Program-made: the position numbers and the translations under genes | Notes under the pieces: generated by a model | Databases searched by the model: none | The model's input: the letters and a program-made list of their open reading frames with translations, nothing else | What the model was told of the DNA's origin: nothing | Shown: positions 1-8,988 of the stretch, piece after piece | Position numbering within the stretch: position 1 is the stretch's first letter | How the letters are laid out: each line of letters opens with the position of its first letter | Source: an uncultured Lachnospiraceae bacterium | Lineage (GTDB): Bacteria; Bacillota; Clostridia; Lachnospirales; Lachnospiraceae | Direction of reading: 5' to 3' | Length of the DNA: 64,000 bases | NCBI GenBank assembly: GCA_910579685.1 | Contig: CAJTVN010000007.1 | Coordinates: 62,001 to 126,000 of the forward strand

Positions 1-2
1 AC

Positions 3-512
3 ACGAAGATGAGGGCGTCTCTCGACGAGGCAACGGATCCCTGGGGAATCAAGGTAAACCGCGTGGAGCTCAAGAACATTATTCCGCCGGCTGAGATTCA
101 GAACGCCATGGAGAGGCAGATGAAGGCGGAGCGCGAGAGAAGAGAGGCGGTTACAAGGGCCGAGGGTGAGAAGAAGGCAAGCGTCACTGTGGCAGAGGGT
201 AAAAAAGAGGCGGCCATTTTGGAGGCGGAGGCTGAGAAGCAGTCGGCGATTCTGCGGGCGGAAGCGCAGAAGGAAAAGATGATCCGCGAGGCCGAGGGTG
301 AAGCTGCGGCGATTCTCAAGGTACAGCAGGCAACTGCGGACGGTATCCGCATGATCCGCGAGGCGGGAGCCGATGAGTCCGTGCTGCGCATCAAGAGTCT
401 CGAAGCTTTTGAAAAGGCGGCGGACGGAAAAGCCACCAAAATCATTATTCCCTCTGAAATTCAGGGAATTGCCGGACTTGCGGCATCCTTAAAGGAGATT
501 GTGACAAAATGA
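3..512 (+). CDS. SPFH/Band 7 (stomatin-like) membrane protein, C-terminal part
   Basis: The reading frame is open to the left edge, so the N-terminus lies outside the window and only about 170 residues are seen. The visible part is the end of the SPFH domain (PWGIKVNRVELKNI) followed by a long Ala/Glu/Arg/Lys-rich helix with heptad-like AEGEKKA/AEAEKQS units, then a hydrophobic Gly-rich tail. This is the usual stomatin/QmcA/HflK C-terminal coiled coil that drives oligomerisation at the membrane. Its stop codon overlaps the argF start (ATGA), so the two are probably co-translated, though no functional link is known. Family assignment is firm; the exact subfamily is not. Confidence 0.85.
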   Translation, partial: TKMRASLDEATDPWGIKVNRVELKNIIPPAEIQNAMERQMKAERERREAVTRAEGEKKASVTVAEGKKEAAILEAEAEKQSAILRAEAQKEKMIREAEGEAAAILKVQQATADGIRMIREAGADESVLRIKSLEAFEKAADGKATKIIIPSEIQGIAGLAASLKEIVTK

Positions 513-1495
513 ACTTAAAGGGAAGAAGCTTTTTGAAGCTGCTGGACTACACGCCGCAGGAGATTCTGTATCTGCTCGATCTTGCGGCGGATTTGAAGGA
601 TAAAAAGAAAAAAGGGATCCTGACACAGGATATGCACAGGGGAAAGAACGTCGCCCTGATCTTTGAAAAGACAAGTACGAGAACCCGCTGTTCCTTTGAG
701 GTGGCGGCGCATGATCTGGGAATAGGCACCACTTATCTCGATCCCGCAGGCTCCCAGATCGGCAAGAAGGAGAGCATTGCGGACACGGCCAGAGTGCTTG
801 GCAGCATGTACGAGGGGATTGAGTACCGAGGATTCGAACAGGAAATTGTGGAGGAGCTCGCAAGATATGCCAAAGTTCCCGTATGGAACGGCCTTACCAA
901 TGAGTTCCATCCCACCCAGATGCTTGCCGACATGCTGACGATCCGGGAAAAGCTGGGAAGGCTTAAGGACGTAAGGCTGACCTATATGGGGGACGCCCGC
1001 TACAATATGGGAAATTCCCTGATGGTAACCTGTGCGAAGCTGGGGATGCATTTCACGGCATGCACCACGAAAAAATATTTTCCGGACGAGGCGCTGGTGA
1101 AGGAGTGCCGGAAGATTGCGGCTTCCACCGGAGCTTCCATCACCCTTGCGGAGGATGTGGAAGAGGGAACCAGGGGAGCGGATGTTATTTATACGGACGT
1201 GTGGGTTTCCATGGGAGAGCCGGAGAGCGTCTGGGAGGAACGGATCCGGGAGCTGTCCCCCTATCAGGTGAACCGCAAGGTTATGGAGAATGCGGGGGAA
1301 CAGGCCATTTTTATGCATTGTCTTCCGGCGTTCCACAATCTTAAGACTAAGATCGGCAGGGAAATGGGAGAACGGTTTAAAATTGCGGAGATGGAGGTGA
1401 CGGATGAGGTATTCGAATCCTCCCGATCCGTGGTCTTTGAGGAGGCTGAGAACCGAATGCACACCATCAAGGCGGTCATGGCGGCCACCTTATAA
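509..1495 (+). CDS. argF: Ornithine carbamoyltransferase
   Basis: Catalyses carbamoyl phosphate plus ornithine to citrulline, in cytosolic arginine biosynthesis (or, run backwards, arginine deiminase catabolism). The 328-residue length is normal for the family. The carbamoyl-phosphate site STRTR is at residues 56-60, HPTQ begins at residue 134, and the ornithine-site loop HCLP is at 270-273, so all key residues are present. ATG 509 overlaps the previous stop by 4 bp and has AAAGGAG upstream at 491-497. No other arginine gene is nearby, so anabolic versus catabolic use cannot be decided from context. Confidence 0.95.
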   Translation: MNLKGRSFLKLLDYTPQEILYLLDLAADLKDKKKKGILTQDMHRGKNVALIFEKTSTRTRCSFEVAAHDLGIGTTYLDPAGSQIGKKESIADTARVLGSMYEGIEYRGFEQEIVEELARYAKVPVWNGLTNEFHPTQMLADMLTIREKLGRLKDVRLTYMGDARYNMGNSLMVTCAKLGMHFTACTTKKYFPDEALVKECRKIAASTGASITLAEDVEEGTRGADVIYTDVWVSMGEPESVWEERIRELSPYQVNRKVMENAGEQAIFMHCLPAFHNLKTKIGREMGERFKIAEMEVTDEVFESSRSVVFEEAENRMHTIKAVMAATL

Positions 1496-1512
1496 AACCG
1501 GGAGTTTTGATT

Positions 1513-2505
1513 ATGGCGACATCAACAAAAACACAAGTGCTGCAGATCCTGCGCACGGCTGCGGATTATGTATCCGGGCAGCAGATCTGTGAACAGCTTG
1601 GGATTTCCAGAACCGCCGTGTGGAAGGTGATCAACCAGCTGAAGGAGGAGGGCTATGAGATTGAGGCCGTCCAGAACAGGGGATATCTTCTTGCGGCGGC
1701 TCCGGACGTGGTTTCTGCAAGCGAGCTGGAAAGCCGGATGCGGACAAGGGTTATGGGGAGACGTCTTCTCTATCTTGAGGAGGTGGATTCCACTAATCTG
1801 GAAGCGAAGCGGCAGGCGGAGCAGGGAGCGCCCGAGGGTCTTCTTGTGGTAGCCGGAAGGCAAGAGCAGGGCAGGGGAAGACGGGGAAGAGGCTGGGAAT
1901 CTCCGGCCGGGACCAACATTTTCATGACGCTTCTGCTTCGGCCCTCCTTTGCGCCGGGACAGGCATCCATGCTCACGCTGGTGATGGCTCTTGCCGTGGC
2001 CAGGGCCATTGGGGATGTGTCAGGGCTGCCTGTGGGAATTAAGTGGCCCAATGATATTGTGGTGAATAAAAAGAAAGTGGTGGGGATCCTGACGGAGCTT
2101 GCCATGGAGACGGATTATATCCAGTATCTGGTGTGCGGCGTGGGAATCAATGTGAACCAGGAGTCCTTTCCGGAGGCGATTCAAAACACGGCCACCTCTC
2201 TGTTTCTGGAAGGAGGCAGAAAGCTGAACCGGGCGGATCTGATCGAGAGCGCCATGGAGTATTTTGAGACGTATTACGGGATCTTCTGCCGTTCAAAAGA
2301 CCTGGAGGGACTGGCCGGCGAGTACAATGAACTTCTGGTAAACGTAAATGCCCGGGTACGGGTTCTGGATCCCAAAGGAGAATATGAAGGCGTTTCCCAG
2401 GGAATCAACAGACTGGGCGAGCTTCTTGTGGAGAGAGACGATGGAACCAGGGAGAACGTCTTTGCGGGCGAGGTTTCGGTGAGAGGAATTTACGGCTATG
2501 TGTGA
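1513..2505 (+). CDS. birA: Bifunctional biotin operon repressor / biotin-protein ligase
   Basis: Activates biotin with ATP and transfers it to biotin carboxyl carrier proteins; the N-terminal domain lets the biotinyl-AMP form repress biotin genes. Residues about 1-65 form a winged helix (QQICEQLGISRTAVWKVINQL). The ligase core carries the nucleotide loop GRGRRGRGW at 120-128 and KWPND at 177-181. The C-terminal SH3-like domain follows (about 270-330). I chose ATG 1513 rather than an in-frame TTG 6 bases earlier because GGAG at 1501-1504 is well spaced for it. The bifunctional (repressor) form is indicated by the helix-turn-helix. It overlaps the next gene by 8 bp. Confidence 0.93.
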   Translation: MATSTKTQVLQILRTAADYVSGQQICEQLGISRTAVWKVINQLKEEGYEIEAVQNRGYLLAAAPDVVSASELESRMRTRVMGRRLLYLEEVDSTNLEAKRQAEQGAPEGLLVVAGRQEQGRGRRGRGWESPAGTNIFMTLLLRPSFAPGQASMLTLVMALAVARAIGDVSGLPVGIKWPNDIVVNKKKVVGILTELAMETDYIQYLVCGVGINVNQESFPEAIQNTATSLFLEGGRKLNRADLIESAMEYFETYYGIFCRSKDLEGLAGEYNELLVNVNARVRVLDPKGEYEGVSQGINRLGELLVERDDGTRENVFAGEVSVRGIYGYV

Positions 2506-2857
2506 AGAGGGCAGGACGGTGCTGTGCGGGGCAAACGCATATGAAAAGAAATATTATTTTAACCAGGCCTTTGACCGGATCCCGGATTCCATCAAGGATG
2601 AGCTGCATGTGATCTGCGTGCTGTTTACGGAGGAGGTCGGAGGGATTTTTACGGTTGAATTTGAAAAGGACGGAGGGATTTTTCTGCGCACCGAGTGTGC
2701 GCAGGACGATTTCCTGTATGATGAGATATCCAGCGGTCTTCTTGTGGGCGAAATCCGCAGAAAACGCCAGGATATGTTCGAGGCCCTAAGTCTGTATTAC
2801 CGGATGTTTGTTCTTCATGAGGAGGCAGGCGGGCTGTTTGGAGAAGAGGATACCTGA
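2498..2857 (+). CDS. Conserved hypothetical protein (possible DUF6145 family)
   Basis: A 119-residue acidic soluble protein without signal peptide or membrane segment. It starts inside the end of birA (8-bp overlap) and lies just upstream of dusB, so it belongs to the same transcription unit. Its length, its sequence character (NAYEKKYYFN near the start, FTEEVGGIFT in the middle) and its neighbours match, from memory, a small protein family of Lachnospiraceae named DUF6145; that name is recollection and unverified. No catalytic motif is visible and I assign no function. Confidence 0.75.
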   Translation: MCEEGRTVLCGANAYEKKYYFNQAFDRIPDSIKDELHVICVLFTEEVGGIFTVEFEKDGGIFLRTECAQDDFLYDEISSGLLVGEIRRKRQDMFEALSLYYRMFVLHEEAGGLFGEEDT

Positions 2858-2897
2858 TGCGGCGCAGAAGACCGCGGATGGGAACGGCGGAGTGATT

Positions 2898-3881
2898 ATG
2901 CGGCTTAAGATAGGAAATGTAACTCTCGATAACAATTTGATACTGGCACCTATGGCAGGCGTAACAGACCTGCCTTTTCGTTTGTTGTGCGCACAACAGG
3001 GGGCCGGGCTGGTCTGCATGGAGATGGTAAGCGCCAAGGCAATCTATTACGGGAACAAAAATACGAAAGAGCTTCTGACAATCCACCCCCAGGAGGGGCC
3101 GGTATCCCTGCAGCTTTTCGGTTCGGACCCGGATATCATCAGTGAGATGGCAAAGCGGATCGAGGAAAGACCGTTTTCCATACTGGACATCAACATGGGC
3201 TGTCCGGTTCCCAAAGTGGTGAAAAACGGGGAGGGCTCGGCATTGATGAAGAATCCGAAGCTGGTGGAGGAGATCGTCACGAAAACGGTGAGAGCCATCC
3301 GTAAGCCGGTAACGGTGAAAATCCGCAAGGGCTTTGACGATTCAACGGTCAATGCGGTGGAGATCGCAAGGATTGCGCAGGAGAGCGGGGCCAGCGCTGT
3401 CGCAGTGCACGGGCGCACCCGGGAACAGTTCTATTCCGGAAGGGCGGACTATGAGATCATTGCCAGGGTGAAGCAGGCACTCTCCATTCCCGTGATCGGA
3501 AACGGTGATGTGACGGACGGCCCTTCGGCGCAGCGGCTCCTTGGGGAAACCGGATGCGACGGTGTGATGATCGGCCGCGGCGTACGGGGAAATCCCTGGA
3601 TTTTTCGGGAAATCGTTCATTATCTGGAGACAGGGAAAACCATCGCGGCACCCTCCGGGGAAGAGGTCTGCCGGATGATTCTGCGCCATGCCGCAATGGA
3701 GCTTGAATATAAGGGAGAGTACACGGCGGTGAGGGAAATGCGAAAACATATCGCATGGTACACGGCAGGCTTTCCCCATTCGGCGTCTCTGCGCAGGAGC
3801 ATCAATGCGATCGAAACATTTCCGGAGCTGGAAGCGGCCGTTAAGAGGATTTTTTTGAACAGTGCGTGGGAAAACGGATAG
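2898..3881 (+). CDS. dusB: tRNA-dihydrouridine synthase
   Basis: FMN-dependent reduction of uridine to dihydrouridine in tRNA. The TIM barrel begins at LAPMAGVTDLPFR (residues 16-28), the catalytic cysteine lies in NMGCPVPKV (Cys102), and VKIRKGF and VHGRTREQFYSG form the FMN/tRNA-binding core; the helical C-terminal domain is present. The frame is open upstream to 2808, but ATG 2898 gives the normal 327-residue family length and starts at the conserved first strand (RLKIGNVTL), with GGCGGAG just before it. It follows the 119-aa hypothetical gene directly and precedes an unknown gene, as part of a housekeeping run. Confidence 0.94.
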   Translation: MRLKIGNVTLDNNLILAPMAGVTDLPFRLLCAQQGAGLVCMEMVSAKAIYYGNKNTKELLTIHPQEGPVSLQLFGSDPDIISEMAKRIEERPFSILDINMGCPVPKVVKNGEGSALMKNPKLVEEIVTKTVRAIRKPVTVKIRKGFDDSTVNAVEIARIAQESGASAVAVHGRTREQFYSGRADYEIIARVKQALSIPVIGNGDVTDGPSAQRLLGETGCDGVMIGRGVRGNPWIFREIVHYLETGKTIAAPSGEEVCRMILRHAAMELEYKGEYTAVREMRKHIAWYTAGFPHSASLRRSINAIETFPELEAAVKRIFLNSAWENG

Positions 3882-3904
3882 ATTCCCGGCCCTGACGTCA
3901 TAAG

Positions 3905-4690
3905 ATGGCGGGAAAAAGCATATCCTTAGCTATGGACCAGCATGTGAAACGTATTTTTTATCTGAGTATGACAGGGCCCGCACAAAAGCGGGAACGGACA
4001 AAGCGGAAGGATCCGCTTCCCATCCTTCGGTGTGAGCGCAGATATCCCTTTCTGACGGAAAATGACACGGTCAGGAACAGCGGCAGTCCTTCGGGAGCGC
4101 TGCAGCTCTATTTCGGGCTTCTTCCCTTTGCGGTAAAGGAGGAGATGAACCGGAGCCGAAAAAGGAGGAGATGGATCCGCAAGCTCTCCGATTCTTTACA
4201 GTTTGTGCAGGAAAATCTGGGGATCGGGCAGGAGAGCGTGGTTTTTTCTTACCGGCTCTGTGAGATCTTTGAGAGACGGCAGCATCTTCCCGAAGAGTTA
4301 TTTGCGGTATGTCTTCGGACCTGCAGGGAGAGGGAGGCTTTCCGGTGTGTGAATCTTTCCCTTCCGGAGGAATGCGGCGGGGAAACGGTTGAGGAAGCGG
4401 TAAGGCTTCTGTCGCCTTATCTTTCCCGAATTAACTCTCTGGTGATGGTGGGAGAGGAATCGGAGAGCGCCTGGCAGATTGAGGATTATCTGTATGACGA
4501 ATACGGAATTGTCACCTCCTATGCGCGGCGTCCGGAAAAAAATGCCATTTGGCTGGATCTGGGAAGTAAGCCGCTGCCGCTTCTTGCCTCCTTTGCCATG
4601 GGAAACGGAATCTGTCATATAAATGAGGCGGAAGTGCTGAATTTTCTTGACACTGCGGTAAAAAGTGGGTATAATACCAAAGTTAATTAG
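3905..4690 (+). CDS. Conserved hypothetical protein between dusB and greA
   Basis: A 261-residue protein I do not recognise. The N-terminal 100 residues are rich in Arg/Lys (KRERTKRKD, RSRKRRRWIRK), and the C-terminal half has alternating strands and helices, ending near NFLDTAV. There is no signal peptide, transmembrane segment or catalytic motif that I can name. It sits 23 bp after dusB. Its 3' end contains the perfect consensus promoter for greA (4647-4675), so this coding end does double duty. The start at 3905 is uncertain; ATG 3935 is an alternative. Confidence 0.6.
   Translation: MAGKSISLAMDQHVKRIFYLSMTGPAQKRERTKRKDPLPILRCERRYPFLTENDTVRNSGSPSGALQLYFGLLPFAVKEEMNRSRKRRRWIRKLSDSLQFVQENLGIGQESVVFSYRLCEIFERRQHLPEELFAVCLRTCREREAFRCVNLSLPEECGGETVEEAVRLLSPYLSRINSLVMVGEESESAWQIEDYLYDEYGIVTSYARRPEKNAIWLDLGSKPLPLLASFAMGNGICHINEAEVLNFLDTAVKSGYNTKVN
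4647..4675 (+). promoter_or_regulatory. Perfect-consensus sigma-A promoter for greA-lysS
   Basis: TTGACA at 4647-4652, a 17-bp spacer, and TATAAT at 4670-4675: both hexamers match the housekeeping consensus exactly. It lies inside the last codons of the preceding ORF and about 60 bp upstream of greA ATG 4736, so greA (and probably lysS) can be transcribed independently of dusB. Confidence 0.85.
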
Positions 4691-4735
4691 GACTTTTTTG
4701 TCACAAAGAATGAAGAGGATGGAAGGCGATCAGCA

Positions 4736-5218
4736 ATGGAAGAGAAGAAAAACATACTTACCTATGAAGGTCTTCGCAAATACGAGGATGAGCTTCATGA
4801 CCTTAAGGTAGTAAAGCGGCAGGAAGTTGCCCAGAAAATTAAGGAAGCAAGGGAGCAGGGCGACTTGTCTGAAAATGCAGAATATGATGCCGCCAAGGAT
4901 GAGCAGAGAGACATTGAGGCCAGGATCGAGGAGCTGGAAAAAATCCTGAAAAATGCTGAGGTCGTTGTGGAGGACGAGGTGGATCTCGACAAGATCAGCA
5001 TAGGATGCAAGGTTCGGATTCTGGATATGGAATATAACGAGGAACTGGAATATAAGATTGTGGGCTCCACGGAGGCGAACAGCCTGAAAGGTAAGATTTC
5101 AAACGAATCCCCCGTGGGCAAGGCGCTGATCGGAGGCAAGGTGGGGGACACGGTCGAGGTGGAGACCCAGGCGGGAATTTTGAATTACAAGGTGCTCGAG
5201 ATTCAGCGTTCCAATTAA
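4736..5218 (+). CDS. greA: Transcription elongation factor GreA
   Basis: Binds RNA polymerase and stimulates cleavage of backtracked RNA. At 160 residues it has the full family length. The N-terminal antiparallel coiled coil contains the diagnostic GDLSENAEYDAAKDEQ with the acidic tip residues needed for cleavage, and the C-terminal FKBP-like domain carries SPVGKALIGGKVGD. The gene follows a perfect sigma-A promoter (4647-4675) and is followed 91 bp later by lysS. Nothing is unusual. Confidence 0.96.
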   Translation: MEEKKNILTYEGLRKYEDELHDLKVVKRQEVAQKIKEAREQGDLSENAEYDAAKDEQRDIEARIEELEKILKNAEVVVEDEVDLDKISIGCKVRILDMEYNEELEYKIVGSTEANSLKGKISNESPVGKALIGGKVGDTVEVETQAGILNYKVLEIQRSN

Positions 5219-5309
5219 GGGCCTTTAGCAAAATCGCAGCCGCACAGGTGGAAAAATTTCAGCTGACGGAAATTTACATGGCATTTAGCCGAAGTGAGGA
5301 GAGTGTACA

Positions 5310-6809
5310 GTGGCGAAGGATCAGAATAATCAATTACAGCAGGAGCAGGATCTGAATCAGTTATTGAAGATACGAAGGGAAAAGCTTGCCGCTTTGCAAC
5401 AGGCGGGCAGGGATCCTTTCCATATCACCAAATATGAGGTGACCCATCACAGCAAGGAGATTAAAGATCATTTTGATGAACTCGAAGGTGCGCAGGTCTC
5501 CATTGCGGGACGCCTTATGGCAAAGCGCGTCATGGGAAAGGCATCCTTTTGCAACGTACAGGATCTTCCCGGAAACATTCAGTGCTATGTGGCAAGAGAC
5601 AGTGTGGGCGAGCAGCCCTATGCGGATTTCAAAAAGTTTGACGTGGGCGATATCGTAGGGGTAAAGGGAGAGGTGTTCCGCACCCAGAAGGGAGAGATGT
5701 CCATTCATGTCTGTGAGATCACGCTGCTTTCCAAGAGCCTTCAGATCCTTCCAGAAAAGTATCACGGCCTGGTAAACACGGATATCCGCTACCGGCAGAG
5801 ATATACGGATCTCATCATGAATGAGGAGGTAAAGGAGACTTTTGTGAAAAGGTCAAAGATTATCTCCGCAATCCGCCGCTATCTGGATGGACAGGGCTTT
5901 ATGGAGGTAGAGACCCCCATGCTGGTGTCCAATGCGGGAGGTGCGGCTGCAAGGCCCTTTGAGACTCACTTTAATGCGTTGGACGAGGATGTGAAGCTGC
6001 GTATCTCCCTGGAGCTGTATCTGAAGAGACTGATTGTGGGTGGTATGGAGCGCGTCTATGAGATTGGCCGGGTGTTCCGCAACGAGGGACTTGACACCAG
6101 ACACAATCCGGAATTTACGTTGATGGAGCTGTATCAGGCTTACACGGATTACTACGGAATGATGGATCTGACCGAGAATATGTTCCGCTATGTGGCCGGA
6201 GAGGTATGCGGAACAACCACCGTCCCCTACGGAGAGGAAATGATTGATTTAGGCAGCCCTTTTGCCAGAATGACCATGACGGAGGCGGTGAAGAAGTATA
6301 CGGGAATCGACTTTGACCAGGTGGCAGACACGGCGGCGGCCAGGAAGCTTGCGGATGAAAAGGGCATCCACTATGAGCAGCGGCATGCAAAGGGCGATAT
6401 TCTGAATCTGTTTTTCGAGGAGTTTGTGGAGGAGAAGCTGATTCAGCCCACCTTCATTATGGATCATCCCATCGAGATCTCGCCCCTTACCAAGCGCAAA
6501 CCGGACAAGCCCGATTACGTGGAGCGCTTCGAGCTCTATATCACGGGCCGCGAGATGTGCAACGCTTACTCGGAGCTGAACGATCCCATTGACCAGAGGG
6601 AGCGTTTCAAGGCCCAGGAGGCGGCGCTTGCGGCAGGCGACGAGGAGGCGAACACCACGGACGAGGATTTCCTGAATGCGCTGGAGATCGGGATGCCGCC
6701 TACGGGAGGGATCGGATACGGCATCGACAGACTGGTGATGCTGCTCACTAATTCGCCGGCGATCCGGGACGTGCTGCTGTTCCCGACGATGAAAACGCTC
6801 GACAAATAA
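5310..6809 (+). CDS. lysS: Lysyl-tRNA synthetase, class II
   Basis: Charges tRNA-Lys. The N-terminal OB-fold anticodon-binding domain (about 60-170) is followed by class II motif 1 (GFMEVETPML), motif 2 (RVYEIGRVFRNEGLDTRHNPEF) and motif 3 (GGIGYGIDRLVMLLT). Its 499 residues are standard for bacterial LysRS-II. The start is GTG 5310, preceded by GTGAGGAGAG; no ATG fits better. The 91-bp gap from greA shows no T-box or lysine-riboswitch features that I can identify. A hairpin follows the stop codon. Confidence 0.96.
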   Translation: MAKDQNNQLQQEQDLNQLLKIRREKLAALQQAGRDPFHITKYEVTHHSKEIKDHFDELEGAQVSIAGRLMAKRVMGKASFCNVQDLPGNIQCYVARDSVGEQPYADFKKFDVGDIVGVKGEVFRTQKGEMSIHVCEITLLSKSLQILPEKYHGLVNTDIRYRQRYTDLIMNEEVKETFVKRSKIISAIRRYLDGQGFMEVETPMLVSNAGGAAARPFETHFNALDEDVKLRISLELYLKRLIVGGMERVYEIGRVFRNEGLDTRHNPEFTLMELYQAYTDYYGMMDLTENMFRYVAGEVCGTTTVPYGEEMIDLGSPFARMTMTEAVKKYTGIDFDQVADTAAARKLADEKGIHYEQRHAKGDILNLFFEEFVEEKLIQPTFIMDHPIEISPLTKRKPDKPDYVERFELYITGREMCNAYSELNDPIDQRERFKAQEAALAAGDEEANTTDEDFLNALEIGMPPTGGIGYGIDRLVMLLTNSPAIRDVLLFPTMKTLDK

Positions 6810-6830
6810 AAACAGGCAGTAAAAGAATAT

Positions 6831-6876
6831 ATTGCAAATGGAACCTTTACATAAGTAAGAGGTTCCATTTTGCAAT
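6831..6876 (+). terminator. Long hairpin after lysS
   Basis: An inverted repeat: the left arm 6831-6846 (ATTGCAAATGGAACCT) pairs with the right arm 6860-6876, with a single bulged base and a 13-nt loop. It lies 22 bp after the lysS stop codon and just before the restriction-modification system. There is no T-run after the stem, so it may terminate weakly, work in both directions, or stabilise the RNA end. Confidence 0.55.
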
Positions 6877-6922
6877 TCATGATTTAAACTTATGAAAACA
6901 GATGGGGCTGGGAGAAAACAGA

Positions 6923-8971
6923 ATGGCTAAGACTACCACACAATCAATTGAGCCTGTCATTGCGGATTTGGCCAATGGGTGGATGAAAACCTATGGATTG
7001 GATTATAAGCTGGAACAGGAGACATTGAATACGGAGATCGATACTGCCCTGAACGAGTATTATTCAAAGAGCGGCGGTAATGGCGGAAACAGACCGGATG
7101 CCAAGTTGTTATTGCGGGATAAAAGCCTGAACTTCTATCCGGTTTTGATCGAGTATAAAGGATATGGCGACAGACTGGAAAAACTCGATGTCAACGGGCA
7201 GGTCGAAAATAAGAATGCCAAAAACGAGCCGAATTATAAGAATATCAATTCTTATGCGGTAAACGGAGCGGTTCATTATGCGAATGCATTGCTTCATTAT
7301 ACCAGCTATACGGATATTATCGCTATTGGCATGACAGGATATAAGGATGAGAACGGAAAAGTGGTTCCTTCCATAGGAGCTTATTACGTATCAAAAAGCA
7401 ATCTTGGCATCGGTCAAAAAATAGACGAATATACGGATTTTTCATTCCTGAAAACGGAGAATTTTGACGAGTTTATTCAAAAGGTCAGGAGATTACAGCT
7501 CTCCCAGGAAGAGCTTGATCGGTTAAAGGAAAAGCGGGAACGGGAAATTGATGCAAGCCTGGTAAGATTAAATAATGACATTTATCAGAATGAGAAGGGG
7601 TTGGGAGAAAACGACAGGGTATACCTGGTTGCGGCTTCCATTATCGCCACCATCGGCGTTCCCGGGAAAGTGGCCCCGCTTGAGAAATCCGATTTGAAGT
7701 CGTCCACGGAGGAGGGAAATAAGGACGGCGATATAATGGTTCGCAAGATCAGAGCTTTCCTGAATGAAAAGAAACTGCCGAATGAAAAGAAAGAACTGAT
7801 TATAAGGACCCTGCAGAATACGCTGACCACGGATAATATAAATAAGGTAGAGAACGGAGAAAGCCAGCTAAAGAGGGTATTCATAAAGATAGTGGATGAT
7901 TTGGGAATCTATTATAAGATAGGTCTCACCACGGATTTTACAGGAAAGCTGTTTAACGAAATGTATAGCTGGCTGGGATTCACACAGGACAAATTGAATG
8001 ACGTTGTGTTAACCCCTTCCTATGTGGGGAATTTTCTGGTCAAACTGGCCCGTGTAAATTATAAATCCTATGTCTGGGACTTTGCAACGGGTTCAGCGGG
8101 GCTGCTCGTGGCGGCAATGAATGAGATGCTGAATGACGCAAAGGACAGGATAAAATCACCGGATCAGCTTGCGCTTGTTTCGGCGGATATAAAGGCAAAT
8201 CATCTTCTGGGCCTTGAAATCTTATCAAACGTATACATGCTTGCCATACTGAATATGATCCTGATGGGGGATGGAAGCTCCAACATTTTAAATAAAGATT
8301 CTTTGAAAGATTTCAATGGAAATTATGGATTTGAAAACAAGGACAAGAAATTTCCTGCGGATGCGTTTGTGCTGAACCCCCCTTACTCAGTAAAGGGGAA
8401 CGGGATGATCTTTGTCGAGAGGGCGCTTTCCATGATGGAAAGAGGCTATGCGGCGATTATTATTCAGAATTCAACCGGTTCCGGAAAGGCGGCGTCTTAT
8501 AACAGAAGTATTTTGAAACACAGCACGCTTCTGGCAAGCATAAAGATGCCCATCGATTTGTTTGTGGGCAAGTCGAATGTTCAGACTTATGTGTATGTCT
8601 TCCGCGTGGGTGAGGCGCATCAAAATGACGATATCGTCAAGTTTATAGATTTTTCGCATGATGGCTATACGCGTACCAACAGACGCAAATCCAGCTGCAA
8701 TTTGCGCGACACCGACAGGGCGAAGGAACGCTATCAGGAAGTGGTTGATCTGGTAAGGTTTGGCAGATCGAAATTACATCTGTTAACGGAAAAGGAATAT
8801 TATGAAGGCCATATTGACAGAAACAATGGTTCTGACTGGAACCAGACAGCTCCCGTCGATACAAAGCCGACTCTGGATGATTTCAAAAAAACGGTAAGCG
8901 ACTACCTGGCATGGGAAGTGTCGAATCTGCTTAAAAAGGATCGAAAAGAGGAAAAATCTCCGGGAAAATAA
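6923..8971 (+). CDS. BcgI-like (Type IIB) nuclease-methyltransferase subunit
   Basis: A 682-residue fused restriction and adenine-methylation subunit. The N-terminal domain has a PD-(D/E)XK nuclease pattern: PD at 58-59, then Glu77-Tyr-Lys79 in LIEYKG. The helical middle region resembles HsdM. The methyltransferase core has motif I DFATGSAGLL (Asp386) and motif IV NPPY at 485-488, as in N6-adenine enzymes. With the adjacent two-half specificity protein this is BcgI architecture (an A subunit that cuts and methylates, a B subunit that recognises DNA) rather than classic Type I, since no HsdR helicase is present. I chose ATG 6923 over ATG 6902 because GGAG at 6911-6914 is correctly spaced. Confidence 0.85.
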   Translation: MAKTTTQSIEPVIADLANGWMKTYGLDYKLEQETLNTEIDTALNEYYSKSGGNGGNRPDAKLLLRDKSLNFYPVLIEYKGYGDRLEKLDVNGQVENKNAKNEPNYKNINSYAVNGAVHYANALLHYTSYTDIIAIGMTGYKDENGKVVPSIGAYYVSKSNLGIGQKIDEYTDFSFLKTENFDEFIQKVRRLQLSQEELDRLKEKREREIDASLVRLNNDIYQNEKGLGENDRVYLVAASIIATIGVPGKVAPLEKSDLKSSTEEGNKDGDIMVRKIRAFLNEKKLPNEKKELIIRTLQNTLTTDNINKVENGESQLKRVFIKIVDDLGIYYKIGLTTDFTGKLFNEMYSWLGFTQDKLNDVVLTPSYVGNFLVKLARVNYKSYVWDFATGSAGLLVAAMNEMLNDAKDRIKSPDQLALVSADIKANHLLGLEILSNVYMLAILNMILMGDGSSNILNKDSLKDFNGNYGFENKDKKFPADAFVLNPPYSVKGNGMIFVERALSMMERGYAAIIIQNSTGSGKAASYNRSILKHSTLLASIKMPIDLFVGKSNVQTYVYVFRVGEAHQNDDIVKFIDFSHDGYTRTNRRKSSCNLRDTDRAKERYQEVVDLVRFGRSKLHLLTEKEYYEGHIDRNNGSDWNQTAPVDTKPTLDDFKKTVSDYLAWEVSNLLKKDRKEEKSPGK

Positions 8972-8988
8972 ATGCCCCACTCAAAGAG

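Noticed and set aside
515..1462. 315-codon minus-strand frame
   Set aside because: Antisense to argF, whose catalytic motifs are complete; high codon bias creates the mirror frame.
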